A stretch of DNA of 64,000 nucleotides, taken from Streptomyces sp. AM 4-1-1. Its GTDB lineage: Bacteria; Actinomycetota; Actinomycetes; Streptomycetales; Streptomycetaceae. Positions within the stretch are counted from its first letter, which is position 1, and each line of letters opens with the position of its first letter. The notes beneath the pieces were generated by a model. The model was not told where the DNA came from. It searched no databases and saw only the letters and a program-made list of their open reading frames with translations. The stretch lies in the NCBI RefSeq assembly GCF_029167625.1, contig NZ_CP119146.1, positions 1-64,000 on the forward strand, in the 5' to 3' direction. The translations under genes and the position numbers were made by a program. Below are positions 45,993 to 54,467 of the stretch, one piece after another.

Positions 45993-46550
45993 ATGGCCCC
46001 GTCCCACAACACCACCAATCAGGAGCGGATCGCCCGCGCGCTGAACCGCACTACCAGCTGCGGCTACCAGAAGGCCCTGCAACGCGTGAAGGCCGCGGCC
46101 GAAGCGGGGCAGCTGCCCGCGAAGCTCGACCAGGCCGGCCGCGAAGAAGCCGTGCGTATGCTCACCGAGGGCCACTCCCGGCCCGCCCCGGGCGTCGTGA
46201 AGAGCGGCCCGTCCGCCGTCACGCAGCCCTCAGCAGTGACGCTCGGGCTGGTACGCGGAGGCATGGACAAGACGGTGGCCGTGACCGACGCCAGCGCCCT
46301 GGCCACCCAGCAGGGCCACCGGGTACTGCCGGTCGACCTGGGCGAGCCGCTCACCGAACTGAGGGCCGAGACGCAAAGGGCGATGGAGGCGCACCGGAAC
46401 TTGAGGGACAAGGAGCGGGTCGTCGACGCCATGCGGGACCAGGGTCTGAACCCGTACCTTTTTCCCACTGTGCCGCGGGAACTGGTGCAGCAGGTGGAAC
46501 TGCTGCTGGAGCAGACCCGGCGGCTGTCGCAGAGCGACACCTCGCAGTGA
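45993..46550 (+). CDS. Hypothetical protein with shared N-terminal module
   Basis: This 185-aa protein starts MAPSHNTTNQERIARALN behind a GAAGGAGAAG ribosome-binding site. Residues 8-58 (CGYQKALQRV, DQAGREEAVRMLTEG) closely match the N-terminus of the 454-aa protein at 24774-26138. The C-terminal half is helical (ELRAETQRAMEAHRNLRDKE) and different. Two genes 20 kb apart sharing only this module suggest a common partner or targeting role. Confidence 0.7.
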   Translation: MAPSHNTTNQERIARALNRTTSCGYQKALQRVKAAAEAGQLPAKLDQAGREEAVRMLTEGHSRPAPGVVKSGPSAVTQPSAVTLGLVRGGMDKTVAVTDASALATQQGHRVLPVDLGEPLTELRAETQRAMEAHRNLRDKERVVDAMRDQGLNPYLFPTVPRELVQQVELLLEQTRRLSQSDTSQ

Positions 46551-46994
46551 GCCGCCGCCGTCGGCGAGGGGTCTCCGTCTGGTCTCGCCTCGCCGACGGC
46601 CGGTCGCTCCCAATCCATCGGCAGGCACTCGGGCCCGCGGCTGGTGCAGGTTGCGGTCCAGCACCCGCACCGGGTAGTCGGCTGGCAGCTCCCGCAGGAC
46701 ATCCACCGTCATCGGGTGCAGGTCGGCAAGGTCCGGAGCGGCCCTGGGACGCGGTCGGCTGCTGTGGTTGACTCCTTCTTCTCGCAGCGGATGGGAAACA
46801 TATGAGCGACGCGCGGCTGTGCCGGAGTCGCCGGCATGTACGGCCTCGGCATAGGCCTTCTCCAGATCGTGGGCGGCGGTCCAGTTGTCCTCGTACGCCT
46901 CGCGGCCGTCGGGGTACTCCTCTCGGCGCCGGTCCTCGAGCCGGTCGACGATGAACTGGTAGACGCCTACACCGGTCTGCGAGTCCAAGAGCAT
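46230..46994 (-). CDS. Hypothetical protein, 3' part antisense to its neighbour
   Basis: The frame begins at ATG 46994 with AAAGG upstream and a natural-looking start (MLLDSQTGVGVYQFIVDRLE, then EAYEDNWTAAHDLEKAYAEAV). After about 110 residues it turns Arg-rich and runs antisense through the end of the gene at 45993. The real protein probably ends or frameshifts near 46600. I recognise no family. Confidence 0.4.
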   Translation of the reverse strand: MLLDSQTGVGVYQFIVDRLEDRRREEYPDGREAYEDNWTAAHDLEKAYAEAVHAGDSGTAARRSYVSHPLREEGVNHSSRPRPRAAPDLADLHPMTVDVLRELPADYPVRVLDRNLHQPRARVPADGLGATGRRRGETRRRPLADGGGSLRGVALRQPPGLLQQQFHLLHQFPRHSGKKVRVQTLVPHGVDDPLLVPQVPVRLHRPLRLGPQFGERLAQVDRQYPVALLGGQGAGVGHGHRLVHASAYQPERHC

Positions 46995-47041
46995 GCGGTG
47001 GACCTTTCGGAGTCGGTGACCTGGTCGGCTGGGGGGTCGGG

Positions 47042-48256
47042 CTATCGCCTGAGTGGTCGGGCGGCGCGGGCGCGTCGCGCGGCACGGAAGGCTTCGGCGG
47101 GATCGTCGCAGGCTCCGGGGGCGGGGCGCCACTCGTCGGCTCGCCAGAGCGTGAAGGGGTGCCACCGACCGTCGAGGCCGGGCCGGATCTGGACGCCGGC
47201 GGTCGAGTCGGTGAGCGATCCGTCCGTGATGTCGATGACGCCGAGGTTGACGGTGCGGGAGGTGCGGAGGGCCTCTGCGGCCTGTTCCAGCGTGCTCGGC
47301 GGGACCGTGGCCGCGGCGAGCGCGGCATGGGCGCCGGCCGGGCCGCCGTGGCGGTAGCCGATCATCATGGCGCGCAGCGCGGCTTCGGTGAGACCGGTGG
47401 TGGCGGCGGCGGCCGGGAGCCGGTCGACACCGTGGGGGGTGGCAATGATCCGTACGGTGTCGGCAAGGTCGTCGTGGGGTTGGCCTGGGGCCGCGGACAG
47501 GAGGGCGCGGGCGCGGCCGGCCGCGTCCTGGGTCATCCAGGCCAGGTCCTGCGCGCGGGGGCCGGGAACGGGCGGGTCGTCGAGGGTGGTGGTGACCGGG
47601 GCTACGGGGTCGAGGTTGAGGTCGGGCGTGGGGTGCGGGGCCCGGTGAGCCGCCAGGGAGTAGAGCTGGTCGGCGCGGACAGTTCCGTCCGCGTCCGCGG
47701 GCAGGGTGCCGGGGTCGGTGTCAGCCACGAGGTCGCGTACGAGGCCGGCGAGGGCGCGGGCGGACATGCCGCGGGCGCCGAGCAGGACTGAGGCCGTGAC
47801 GGCGAGCCGTTCGGCGACGGCGTGGCCGAGGGCGGCGCTGTGGTCACACACGCGGCCGGTGCGGCCGGTGGGGCAGGAGCAGGAGAAGGCGATCTCTTCG
47901 GCCCCGGGCACGATGGCGATGCCACGGGCGTGGCCCGGGTCGGCGATGGCGGCGGGAACCCGGTTGGCGAGAAGGTCGGCGACGGCTTGGGTGTTGCCGG
48001 CGAGACGGCCGGCGAGGGTGTCCCACTGCGTTTCAGTCAGTTCGGGCAGCAGCAGAGCGGCTTGGTGGGTGGCCTTCTTTGCGGTGACGGCAGCGGCCAG
48101 GCGGCCGGGTTGCGCATGGATCTGGGCGATGGCGCCGTTGCGGTGGAGGTTGAGGCCCTTGCCGTAGGAGACGGATCCGTTGGTCGCCAGGTGGAAGGCC
48201 TGCTTCCAGGCGGCGACGAGGGGGGCCATGTTGCGGATGTTGCCGGAGCCGGTCAT
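47042..48256 (-). CDS. SWIM zinc-finger protein
   Basis: This 404-aa protein contains the SWIM signature CSC (126-128) and CDH (137-139), a CxCx8CxH zinc site. In bacteria SWIM proteins are often encoded next to SNF2 helicases, as here: its ATG overlaps the stop of the SNF2 gene by 4 bp (ATGA), so the two are translationally coupled. SWIM domains bind DNA or proteins. The C-terminal 200 residues are helical repeats of Ala/Leu and unrecognised. Confidence 0.85.
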   Translation of the reverse strand: MTGSGNIRNMAPLVAAWKQAFHLATNGSVSYGKGLNLHRNGAIAQIHAQPGRLAAAVTAKKATHQAALLLPELTETQWDTLAGRLAGNTQAVADLLANRVPAAIADPGHARGIAIVPGAEEIAFSCSCPTGRTGRVCDHSAALGHAVAERLAVTASVLLGARGMSARALAGLVRDLVADTDPGTLPADADGTVRADQLYSLAAHRAPHPTPDLNLDPVAPVTTTLDDPPVPGPRAQDLAWMTQDAAGRARALLSAAPGQPHDDLADTVRIIATPHGVDRLPAAAATTGLTEAALRAMMIGYRHGGPAGAHAALAAATVPPSTLEQAAEALRTSRTVNLGVIDITDGSLTDSTAGVQIRPGLDGRWHPFTLWRADEWRPAPGACDDPAEAFRAARRARAARPLRR

Positions 48257-51200
48257 CGGGACCCCAGAGCGACGAGCGCGTTGAGTTCGGTGTCGTCGAG
48301 ATCGGCGAGGGCGCTCTCGCCGGAGGTGAGGACCGCCTCGGTCAGGGCCCGTTTGCGAGCGAGGAGTTCGTTGATGTGGTCTTCCACGGTGCCTTCGGTG
48401 ATCAGGTGGTGGACCTGCACGGTGCGGTGCTGGCCGATGCGGTGGGCGCGGTCGGTCGCCTGGTCCTCGACGGCGGGATTCCAGGGCCGGTCGTAGTGAA
48501 CGACGTGCTCTGCCCGGGTGAGGGTGAGTCCGGTGCCGGCTGCCTTGACCGACAGGATGAACACCGGGGCGGGGTCGGGGTCGTTCTGGAAGGCGTCGAC
48601 GAGGTCTTGGCGGCGGGCCTGGGGTGTCCCGCCGTGAAGGAAACGTACGGAGTGGCCGCGGGCACGGAGGTGCTGCTCAAGGATGCGGCCCATCTGCACG
48701 TAACCCGTGAAGATGAGTGACGCTTCGCCGCGCTCGGCCAGGGTGGGCATGAGGTCGTCCAGGGCTGCCAGCTTGCCCGAGCGGCGGGCGAGGTCCCCCG
48801 GGTCGATGTCCTCCAGCGGCTCCTTGAGGTAGAGGCTCGGGGTGTTGCAGATCTGGCGCAACGCCTGGAGCAGTTTGAGGACCAGTCCGCGGCGCTGGAT
48901 CCCGGTGCTCGTGGCGATCTCGTCCATGGTGTCGCGGACAGTCGCCTCGTACATGCCGGTCTGCTCGTCGGTGAGGGCGACGATGCGGTGGTGGTGGACT
49001 TTGCCCGGCAGTTCGGGCGCGATGCCGGGATCTGACTTGCGCCTTCGCAGCATGAACGGGCTGATGAGTCGGGCGAGTTGGGCTGCGGCGGGTGCGGTGG
49101 AGTCCTTCTCGACGGCGCCGTAGCGGATGCGGAAGGCCTTGCGGGTGCCGAAGAGGGAGGGGTTGGTCCAGTCGAGGATGGCCCACAGCTCGGTGATGTT
49201 GTTCTCCACCGGGGTGCCGGTGACCGCGATCCGGCTGCGGGCCGGCAGGGCGCGCAGCGCTTTGGCCGTGGCGGAGGTGGGGTTCTTGATGTGCTGGGCC
49301 TCATCCGCGACGACCAGGCCCCACTCGGCGGTGGCGAGGGCGGCGGTGTCGCGGCGCGCGGTGCCGTAGGTGGTGATGACGACCGTGTTGGGTTCGAGGG
49401 CGTCCCGGTTGAGGGTCCGACCGGCGCCGTGGTAGCGCACAACCGTGGTGGAGGGCGCGAAGCGGGCGATCTCGCGTTCCCAGTTCGTGATGAGGGAGGC
49501 CGGGCAGACCACCAGCGTCGGGCCGGTGGCACCGGCGGTCTCGGCGCGGCTCAGGTGCAGGGCGATGGTCGTCAGGGTCTTGCCGAGCCCCATGTCGTCG
49601 GCGAGCAAGCAGCCGAAGCCCAGGTCGACCATGTTCGCCAGCCAGCCCAGGGCGCGTTGCTGGTAGTGGCGCAGCGTCGCTTTCAGAGCGATCGGTGGCG
49701 GGGTGGGCCGGGCATCGTCGGGTGCTTGGCGCAGCGCGTCGATGAGGGTGGCCAGCGCGCCGGCGGGTCGGGCTTCGAGCGCTTCGCCGTCGAGGGTGAG
49801 CGTGCCGGACAGGGCGGCGGTCAGCGCGTCGAGGGACGGCAGGGGCGCGAGGTCGCGGGCTCGGGCTCGACCGGCGGTGACTGCGTCGACGAGGAGCCAG
49901 CGTCCGCGCAGCCGGATCAGCGGCCAGGCGGCGTCGGCGAGCGCGGTCATCTCCTGTTCGGTCAACGGTTCGCCGTCGAGGTTGATGTGCCAGCGGCAGT
50001 CCACCAGCCGGTTCAGGGCCAGGTAGCCGCTGCCCGTCGTGCCCTCGTCCCCGTCGTAGGGGCCGCGGGTGCCGAGCACGGCGGTGGCGGTGAGGGCCCC
50101 GAGGAGGGTGGAGGGCCACTGCACGGTGATGCCGGCCTCGCCGAGCGGTGCGGTGGCGTGGTCGTGGAGATGGGCCAGGTCCTCGGCGGTTAGGGAGAGG
50201 CGGTGGGGGCGTTCCTGGGCGGCGAGTTGGGCCAGGGGCGGGAAGTGCCGTGCGGCGCGGCGTAGCGTGCGCCGCACGCCGGGCAGTACTGCGGGGGTGA
50301 GGTCGGCGTGGGTGTGCTGTCCGTCCCAGACGGTGATCGCCACGACGGTCTCGTCCTGGCCACCGGCGGCCAGGTGGAGAACGGCCAGAGCGGCTGGAGC
50401 CGGACCGTTTGCGTCGGGATCCTTGATACGCAGGACCAGGCGCGGCGAGGGGTGGGGGTCGACGCCGTCCTCGATCGCGTCCGCCCACCTCCACAGTTCC
50501 GGCGTCGGATTGGCGTCCTGGTCGGCTGGCCCGGTGTGCGGGCCGGAGCCCAGCAGCGTGGCGGCGGCGGGGGTGCGGAGGAGGGTGTCGGCGACCGCGT
50601 CGAGCAGGGGCCATGCCGCGTGCTCGGGGGACGGAACGCGGATGGGGTTGGTGCCGGCGAGGAGGCAGTGCCCTTCGGGGGCCATCAGGGCGGCGGCCGC
50701 GGTGACGGCGGTGCGCAGCGGTTCGGTGATCGGCCCGATGCGCCAGCAGCCCTGGCCGTCGGCGGTCAGGGCGGGGTAGACGCGTTGCTGCGCCACGCAC
50801 GCCACGGCCAGTCGGAGGCAGGGGCGCCAGCCTGCGACGGAGGCGTGTTCGCTATCCCGGGGGGTGAGCAGGGCCGGCAGGGCGAGACCGACCGGGACAG
50901 CGACGCCGGTCACGGTGGCGCGGCGGGGCATGATGCCGCCGGTCCCGGCGAGGACGAGGTCGCGGGTGACCGGCTGGAGCGGCGCCGACATGCTGTCGAG
51001 CAGCGGCAGGTGTGTGCCGTCCGGCTGGAACAGCATCCATGAGGTCCGGGCGGGGTGGCGGGAAGGCAGCAGGGTCAGGGCGGCGCCGTCCGCGAGGGCC
51101 TGCTCGATCGCGCGATGCGCGGCGAACAGGTCAGCTGGACCCGCGGTCAGGGCGGGCGGTGGCTCCTGGTTGAGGGCGGGCGGCGCGGGTGCTGCGGGCG

Positions 51201-52101
51201 GCAGGGGTGAGGTCGTCGGCTCGGGTGCCGCCTGCGGCTGGGGTTCGTCGGCGCCGAGGGCCTTCTCCAGGGCTTTGAGGAGACGGTCGGCAGCTTCGGC
51301 ACGGGCCTGCCGTTTGCTGGATCCGGTGCCTTCGCCGATGAGCTGCTGGCCGCGGTGTACGGCGGTGACCGTGGCCGCGAAGCCGGAGGGAGACGGGGTC
51401 GGGGGCCGGTAGTCGGGCCGGGTGATGTGACCCGCCTGGTGAAACTCGTTCAGGACCGAGACGGCGTTGGAGTCCCCGGCCGGAGCGGCGGCCCGGAGCG
51501 GGACGGCGGGTGTATCCCAGCTCCAGTTCTGCACCACACGATCGGCCAGTGGGTCAGGCAGGCCGGCGAGTGCGGCGATGAGGGCGGCCATGGCCTGTTG
51601 CCTGGCTGCCTTGCGGGTGCGGGCCTGCTGAACGCTGCCAGTGACGTCGCGGCCGGTGGGAGCGAAGGTGGCCTGCGCCACGAAGAACGGCAGGCCGTCA
51701 TCCCCTTGCCCCTCCCGGACGGTCGCGGCGGGCGTTCTCAGCATCTGGCCGTGCATGGAGATGATGCTCGGCGCCATGGCCGGGCTGGCAGCGACGGCGA
51801 GGATGGCGGCTTGCCGGACGGGCGCCCAGATCTGTGCTTCGGCCGTATCGAGGAGCACCGTCCGCAGGGCGGCGACGTCGAGGTGCCCCCGGGCGATGCG
51901 GTGCACGGCTTCGGCGGCGATCGCCGCCGCGGGAGCGCCTTGGGCGACAGCGCGTTGCAGCGTGCTGCGGAAGGTCTCCGCGTCCATCAGGGACAAGGTC
52001 GGGCCCTCGGCGGTCTCGGCGCGGGAGGCCGGGATCTCGGGGTGTGGGTTCCGAGTGGCCAGCGCTGCAGGGCTGATGGGCTGCAGACGGTCGATGGACA
52101 A
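48253..52101 (-). CDS. SNF2-family helicase with two N-terminal dsRBD-like domains
   Basis: This roughly 1282-aa protein ends with a full SNF2 ATPase: Walker A DDMGLGKT (about 834), DEAQ in VVADEAQHIKNP (about 933) and motif VI DRAHRIGQHR (about 1219), the RapA/HepA type that translocates on duplex DNA. Residues about 112-181 and 214-281 read as double-stranded-RNA-binding domains. The second (VLNEFHQAGHITRPDY, then FAATVTAV and GEGTGSSKRQARAEAADRLL) follows the dsRBD consensus closely, including the SK-x2-A-x3-A helix; the first is weaker. The start is TTG 52101, with GGGGGAG upstream; GTG 52107 is possible. It is coupled to the SWIM gene. Confidence 0.85.
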   Translation of the reverse strand: MSIDRLQPISPAALATRNPHPEIPASRAETAEGPTLSLMDAETFRSTLQRAVAQGAPAAAIAAEAVHRIARGHLDVAALRTVLLDTAEAQIWAPVRQAAILAVAASPAMAPSIISMHGQMLRTPAATVREGQGDDGLPFFVAQATFAPTGRDVTGSVQQARTRKAARQQAMAALIAALAGLPDPLADRVVQNWSWDTPAVPLRAAAPAGDSNAVSVLNEFHQAGHITRPDYRPPTPSPSGFAATVTAVHRGQQLIGEGTGSSKRQARAEAADRLLKALEKALGADEPQPQAAPEPTTSPLPPAAPAPPALNQEPPPALTAGPADLFAAHRAIEQALADGAALTLLPSRHPARTSWMLFQPDGTHLPLLDSMSAPLQPVTRDLVLAGTGGIMPRRATVTGVAVPVGLALPALLTPRDSEHASVAGWRPCLRLAVACVAQQRVYPALTADGQGCWRIGPITEPLRTAVTAAAALMAPEGHCLLAGTNPIRVPSPEHAAWPLLDAVADTLLRTPAAATLLGSGPHTGPADQDANPTPELWRWADAIEDGVDPHPSPRLVLRIKDPDANGPAPAALAVLHLAAGGQDETVVAITVWDGQHTHADLTPAVLPGVRRTLRRAARHFPPLAQLAAQERPHRLSLTAEDLAHLHDHATAPLGEAGITVQWPSTLLGALTATAVLGTRGPYDGDEGTTGSGYLALNRLVDCRWHINLDGEPLTEQEMTALADAAWPLIRLRGRWLLVDAVTAGRARARDLAPLPSLDALTAALSGTLTLDGEALEARPAGALATLIDALRQAPDDARPTPPPIALKATLRHYQQRALGWLANMVDLGFGCLLADDMGLGKTLTTIALHLSRAETAGATGPTLVVCPASLITNWEREIARFAPSTTVVRYHGAGRTLNRDALEPNTVVITTYGTARRDTAALATAEWGLVVADEAQHIKNPTSATAKALRALPARSRIAVTGTPVENNITELWAILDWTNPSLFGTRKAFRIRYGAVEKDSTAPAAAQLARLISPFMLRRRKSDPGIAPELPGKVHHHRIVALTDEQTGMYEATVRDTMDEIATSTGIQRRGLVLKLLQALRQICNTPSLYLKEPLEDIDPGDLARRSGKLAALDDLMPTLAERGEASLIFTGYVQMGRILEQHLRARGHSVRFLHGGTPQARRQDLVDAFQNDPDPAPVFILSVKAAGTGLTLTRAEHVVHYDRPWNPAVEDQATDRAHRIGQHRTVQVHHLITEGTVEDHINELLARKRALTEAVLTSGESALADLDDTELNALVALGSR

Positions 52102-52336
52102 AGACACTCCCCCAGTAACCGGACGCCGTCGAGACCGCCTCCATTGTGACCCGCGCAGGCGGCGGGTCCGCGCCGTACACACGAGGACCCCACTCAAGCA
52201 TGCTGCTTATTCTTGTTTCAATATGTAGTTTAGCCATGTTGCCGGATACCGGCTCCCCCTCACTTCGCCCGCATCACGCCGGGATTCCCATCTGTGCGCC
52301 AGCAGTTACACGGCGCCCGCTCTTGCGAGGATCGTC

Positions 52337-52722
52337 ATGCACCTGGAACCCATGGTCTTCCGCTTCACCGCCAGCGGCCCCAGCGCCGAGAGCGCCTTCG
52401 CGAACCATGCCGCCGAAGACCGGAAACTTCCGGTCGACCCGTTCTCGCGGCGCGCGGACCTGACGAAGGTTGACCGCGTCACCGTCGTACGCAACCGCTC
52501 CGCACTGGGCCCCGTCATGGCGGGCTACTTCAACGCCTCCCTTCCGTCGCCCATCCCGTACGGCGCCCCCTCGACGAGGACGACGCCGACTGGCTGGCCG
52601 ACCGCCTGATCGAGGACGACGCCCCGTGCGTCCGTTCCGGCGGCGCCGGAGCGCTGCTGCTCGAAACGGACGGGCCGGAGCCGAGCTGGCTCTTCTTCGG
52701 CTGGAGCACCCCCCTCGGCTGA
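52337..52722 (+). pseudogene. Frameshifted hypothetical gene
   Basis: From ATG 52337 a natural frame runs to about 52575. Beyond a C-rich stretch (GGCGCCCCCTCG) the protein continues in another frame with LDEDDADWLADRLIEDDAP to a stop at 52720-52722, ending WLFFGWSTPLG. The two parts together give about 128 residues of coherent acidic protein. A one-base indel in the C run, or a sequencing error, explains it. I recognise no family. Confidence 0.65.
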
Positions 52723-52796
52723 CCCCCCTCCTGCCCGCCCCCATCCCCTCCAGCCGTGCCACGCCCAGCGCGGCTGCCAGCACCAAGGACTCGACC

Positions 52797-53645
52797 ATGC
52801 CCACCCTCATGGCCCTCACCGACACCGACATCCACATCCGTACCGCCACTCAAGAAGACGGCGACACCCTCGTCGAGCTGATTGCGCTCGTCAACCTCCA
52901 GTTGCGGACCGAGGACCTGCCCGGTGCCCTGGACCCCATGCGGCACGCCCTCACCGACAGCGACGACGGCCCGCTCTCGCACCGCAGGAACCACTTCCTG
53001 ATCGCCGAGAACAGCGAGGGCGTTCCCGTCGGAGCCATCACGTGCGGCCCCGCCAAGTGGATGTCCGACCCGAACCGCTCGCCCAAGATCATGCGGCGCA
53101 GGATCATCGAGCGCATCTCCACCGTCCACGGTCTCGCCGTGGTCCCCGCCTACCGAAATCAGGGAATCGCCCGCCCACTCCTTTACCACGCCGAGCAGAC
53201 GTTCCGGAACGCCGGATACACAGCCCTGACGCTGCGCCACGACCGAAGCCTCACGACGTTCTACGGGCGGCTCGGCTACACCACCCACAACCGCCTGTCG
53301 CTGAAGCTGCCCACGGGAGAACTTCTCAGCCTCGTGGAGCGGGGATGGAAGCACGCCTTCAAGGTCCTCACCCCTACCGCCTCGATCACCACGGTCCAGG
53401 GGATGCCCACCATCACACCGGCGCACTGTCCGACTGACGTCCCGCCAGCCTCGGCCCAGTACACATGCGGACCGGCGCGGCTCGTTCTCAGCCCTTGTCC
53501 CACCCAGTTCGGTTACTGCGGTTCGTCGTCCCCGCCTTCCAGAACTGGAGGCTCCTGCCAAGTCAGGGTCTCCAAGGGCGACTGCAGGCGCCGGGCTGGG
53601 CCGGGCAGAGGCCTCATCACGGCGGAGGCTTCGTCGCTGAAGTAG
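52797..53645 (+). CDS. GNAT-family N-acetyltransferase
   Basis: The GNAT fold is clear: VHGLAVVPAYRNQGIARPLL (about 110-128) contains the acetyl-CoA loop RNQGIA, followed by FYGRLGYTTHNRLSL. Catalysis transfers acetyl to an amine of unknown identity. The natural domain ends near residue 200. The last 80 residues, Cys/Ser/Pro-rich and antisense to the small gene at 53513, may be read-through caused by loss of the true stop. ATG 52797 is the first in frame after a TCGACC leader. Confidence 0.75.
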   Translation: MPTLMALTDTDIHIRTATQEDGDTLVELIALVNLQLRTEDLPGALDPMRHALTDSDDGPLSHRRNHFLIAENSEGVPVGAITCGPAKWMSDPNRSPKIMRRRIIERISTVHGLAVVPAYRNQGIARPLLYHAEQTFRNAGYTALTLRHDRSLTTFYGRLGYTTHNRLSLKLPTGELLSLVERGWKHAFKVLTPTASITTVQGMPTITPAHCPTDVPPASAQYTCGPARLVLSPCPTQFGYCGSSSPPSRTGGSCQVRVSKGDCRRRAGPGRGLITAEASSLK

Positions 53646-53710
53646 ACGACGGGCTTGCCGGGGACGCCTACGGGTCCGGGTCCTGCTGTGCGTGCAATCT
53701 CGGTGGTCAT
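53513..53710 (-). CDS. Small peptide, 65 aa
   Basis: The peptide starts MTTEIARTAGPGPVGVPGKP after an AGGGGGA ribosome-binding site and ends in an acidic tail. It is rich in Pro and has an FSDEASAVMRPLPGPARRLQ core. The size and Pro/acidic pattern would fit a RiPP precursor or a regulatory peptide, but no modification enzyme is adjacent, so no function is claimed. Its 3' end overlaps the tail of the GNAT frame. Confidence 0.5.
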   Translation of the reverse strand: MTTEIARTAGPGPVGVPGKPVVYFSDEASAVMRPLPGPARRLQSPLETLTWQEPPVLEGGDDEPQ

Positions 53711-53937
53711 CTGGTCCCCCTGGTTCGTCACGGGCCATGCCCGGTTGAAGGCCGGCGCACAGGCCGGCTGCGAAAGCGTATCCAGTTTCCGAACGGCGGC
53801 CCGAGGAGATTCCCCCAGCGGCGTATCCCCCAGGTCGTGTCTGCCCCAATCCGTAGCAACTCGCCGCTCCTTGCACGGCGCGCGTACGCATGTCCGCCTC
53901 TGCGAACGCGTCGGCCACCACTTGCGGGTCCGAGCCG

Positions 53938-54432
53938 TCACCGCTCGTCCGTCGCCTCACGAGCACCCTTCGGACACCACCGGACCGTTCGTAGCAGCCG
54001 ATCCAGCTCGTGCCCCTGCCTGGGCCGCCCGGCCGGCGCCTCTCCGGAGGCCGACTCGGCGACCTGTCTGACAACGTGGGCCATCTCGTCCATGACCGCC
54101 ATGATCGGCTTGGGCGGCACCAGGACGACGTTCACAGCCGGTCCTCTTTCCCGGACCGCGCGCGCCAGCTGGTGGAGCTCGCTGTGGCCCGGATGGCGGA
54201 CTCGGAGCTCGTCCTCGTCGATGAGGACAGTGACGCGGCTGTCTGCGGTGTCCGCGAATGGTCCGAACTGCTGCTGGGCGGCCTCCGAGCCGAGTTCACG
54301 GCATTCGACGGTGTGCAGGGCGCGCCTCAGCACGGTCGCGATCTGGCCGGCGTCGGCGTCGACCGGCAGAGGAGGCTTCCCCGTCCTGGTAGGTCCGAGA
54401 AAGGTTGCCGAGTCTGACATTTGATCGCTCAT
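53938..54432 (-). CDS. Hypothetical protein downstream of the 688-aa gene
   Basis: This 164-aa product begins MSDQMSDSATFLGPTRTGKP with AAGGAGAA upstream. It has a strand-rich middle (VTVLIDEDELRVRHPG) and a helical C-terminus. It starts 35 bp after the 688-aa gene on the same strand, so they are probably co-transcribed. I recognise no family. Confidence 0.6.
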   Translation of the reverse strand: MSDQMSDSATFLGPTRTGKPPLPVDADAGQIATVLRRALHTVECRELGSEAAQQQFGPFADTADSRVTVLIDEDELRVRHPGHSELHQLARAVRERGPAVNVVLVPPKPIMAVMDEMAHVVRQVAESASGEAPAGRPRQGHELDRLLRTVRWCPKGAREATDER

Positions 54433-54467
54433 CGTGCGGTTCTCCTTTTCCCCTGGGTCGGTGAGGT

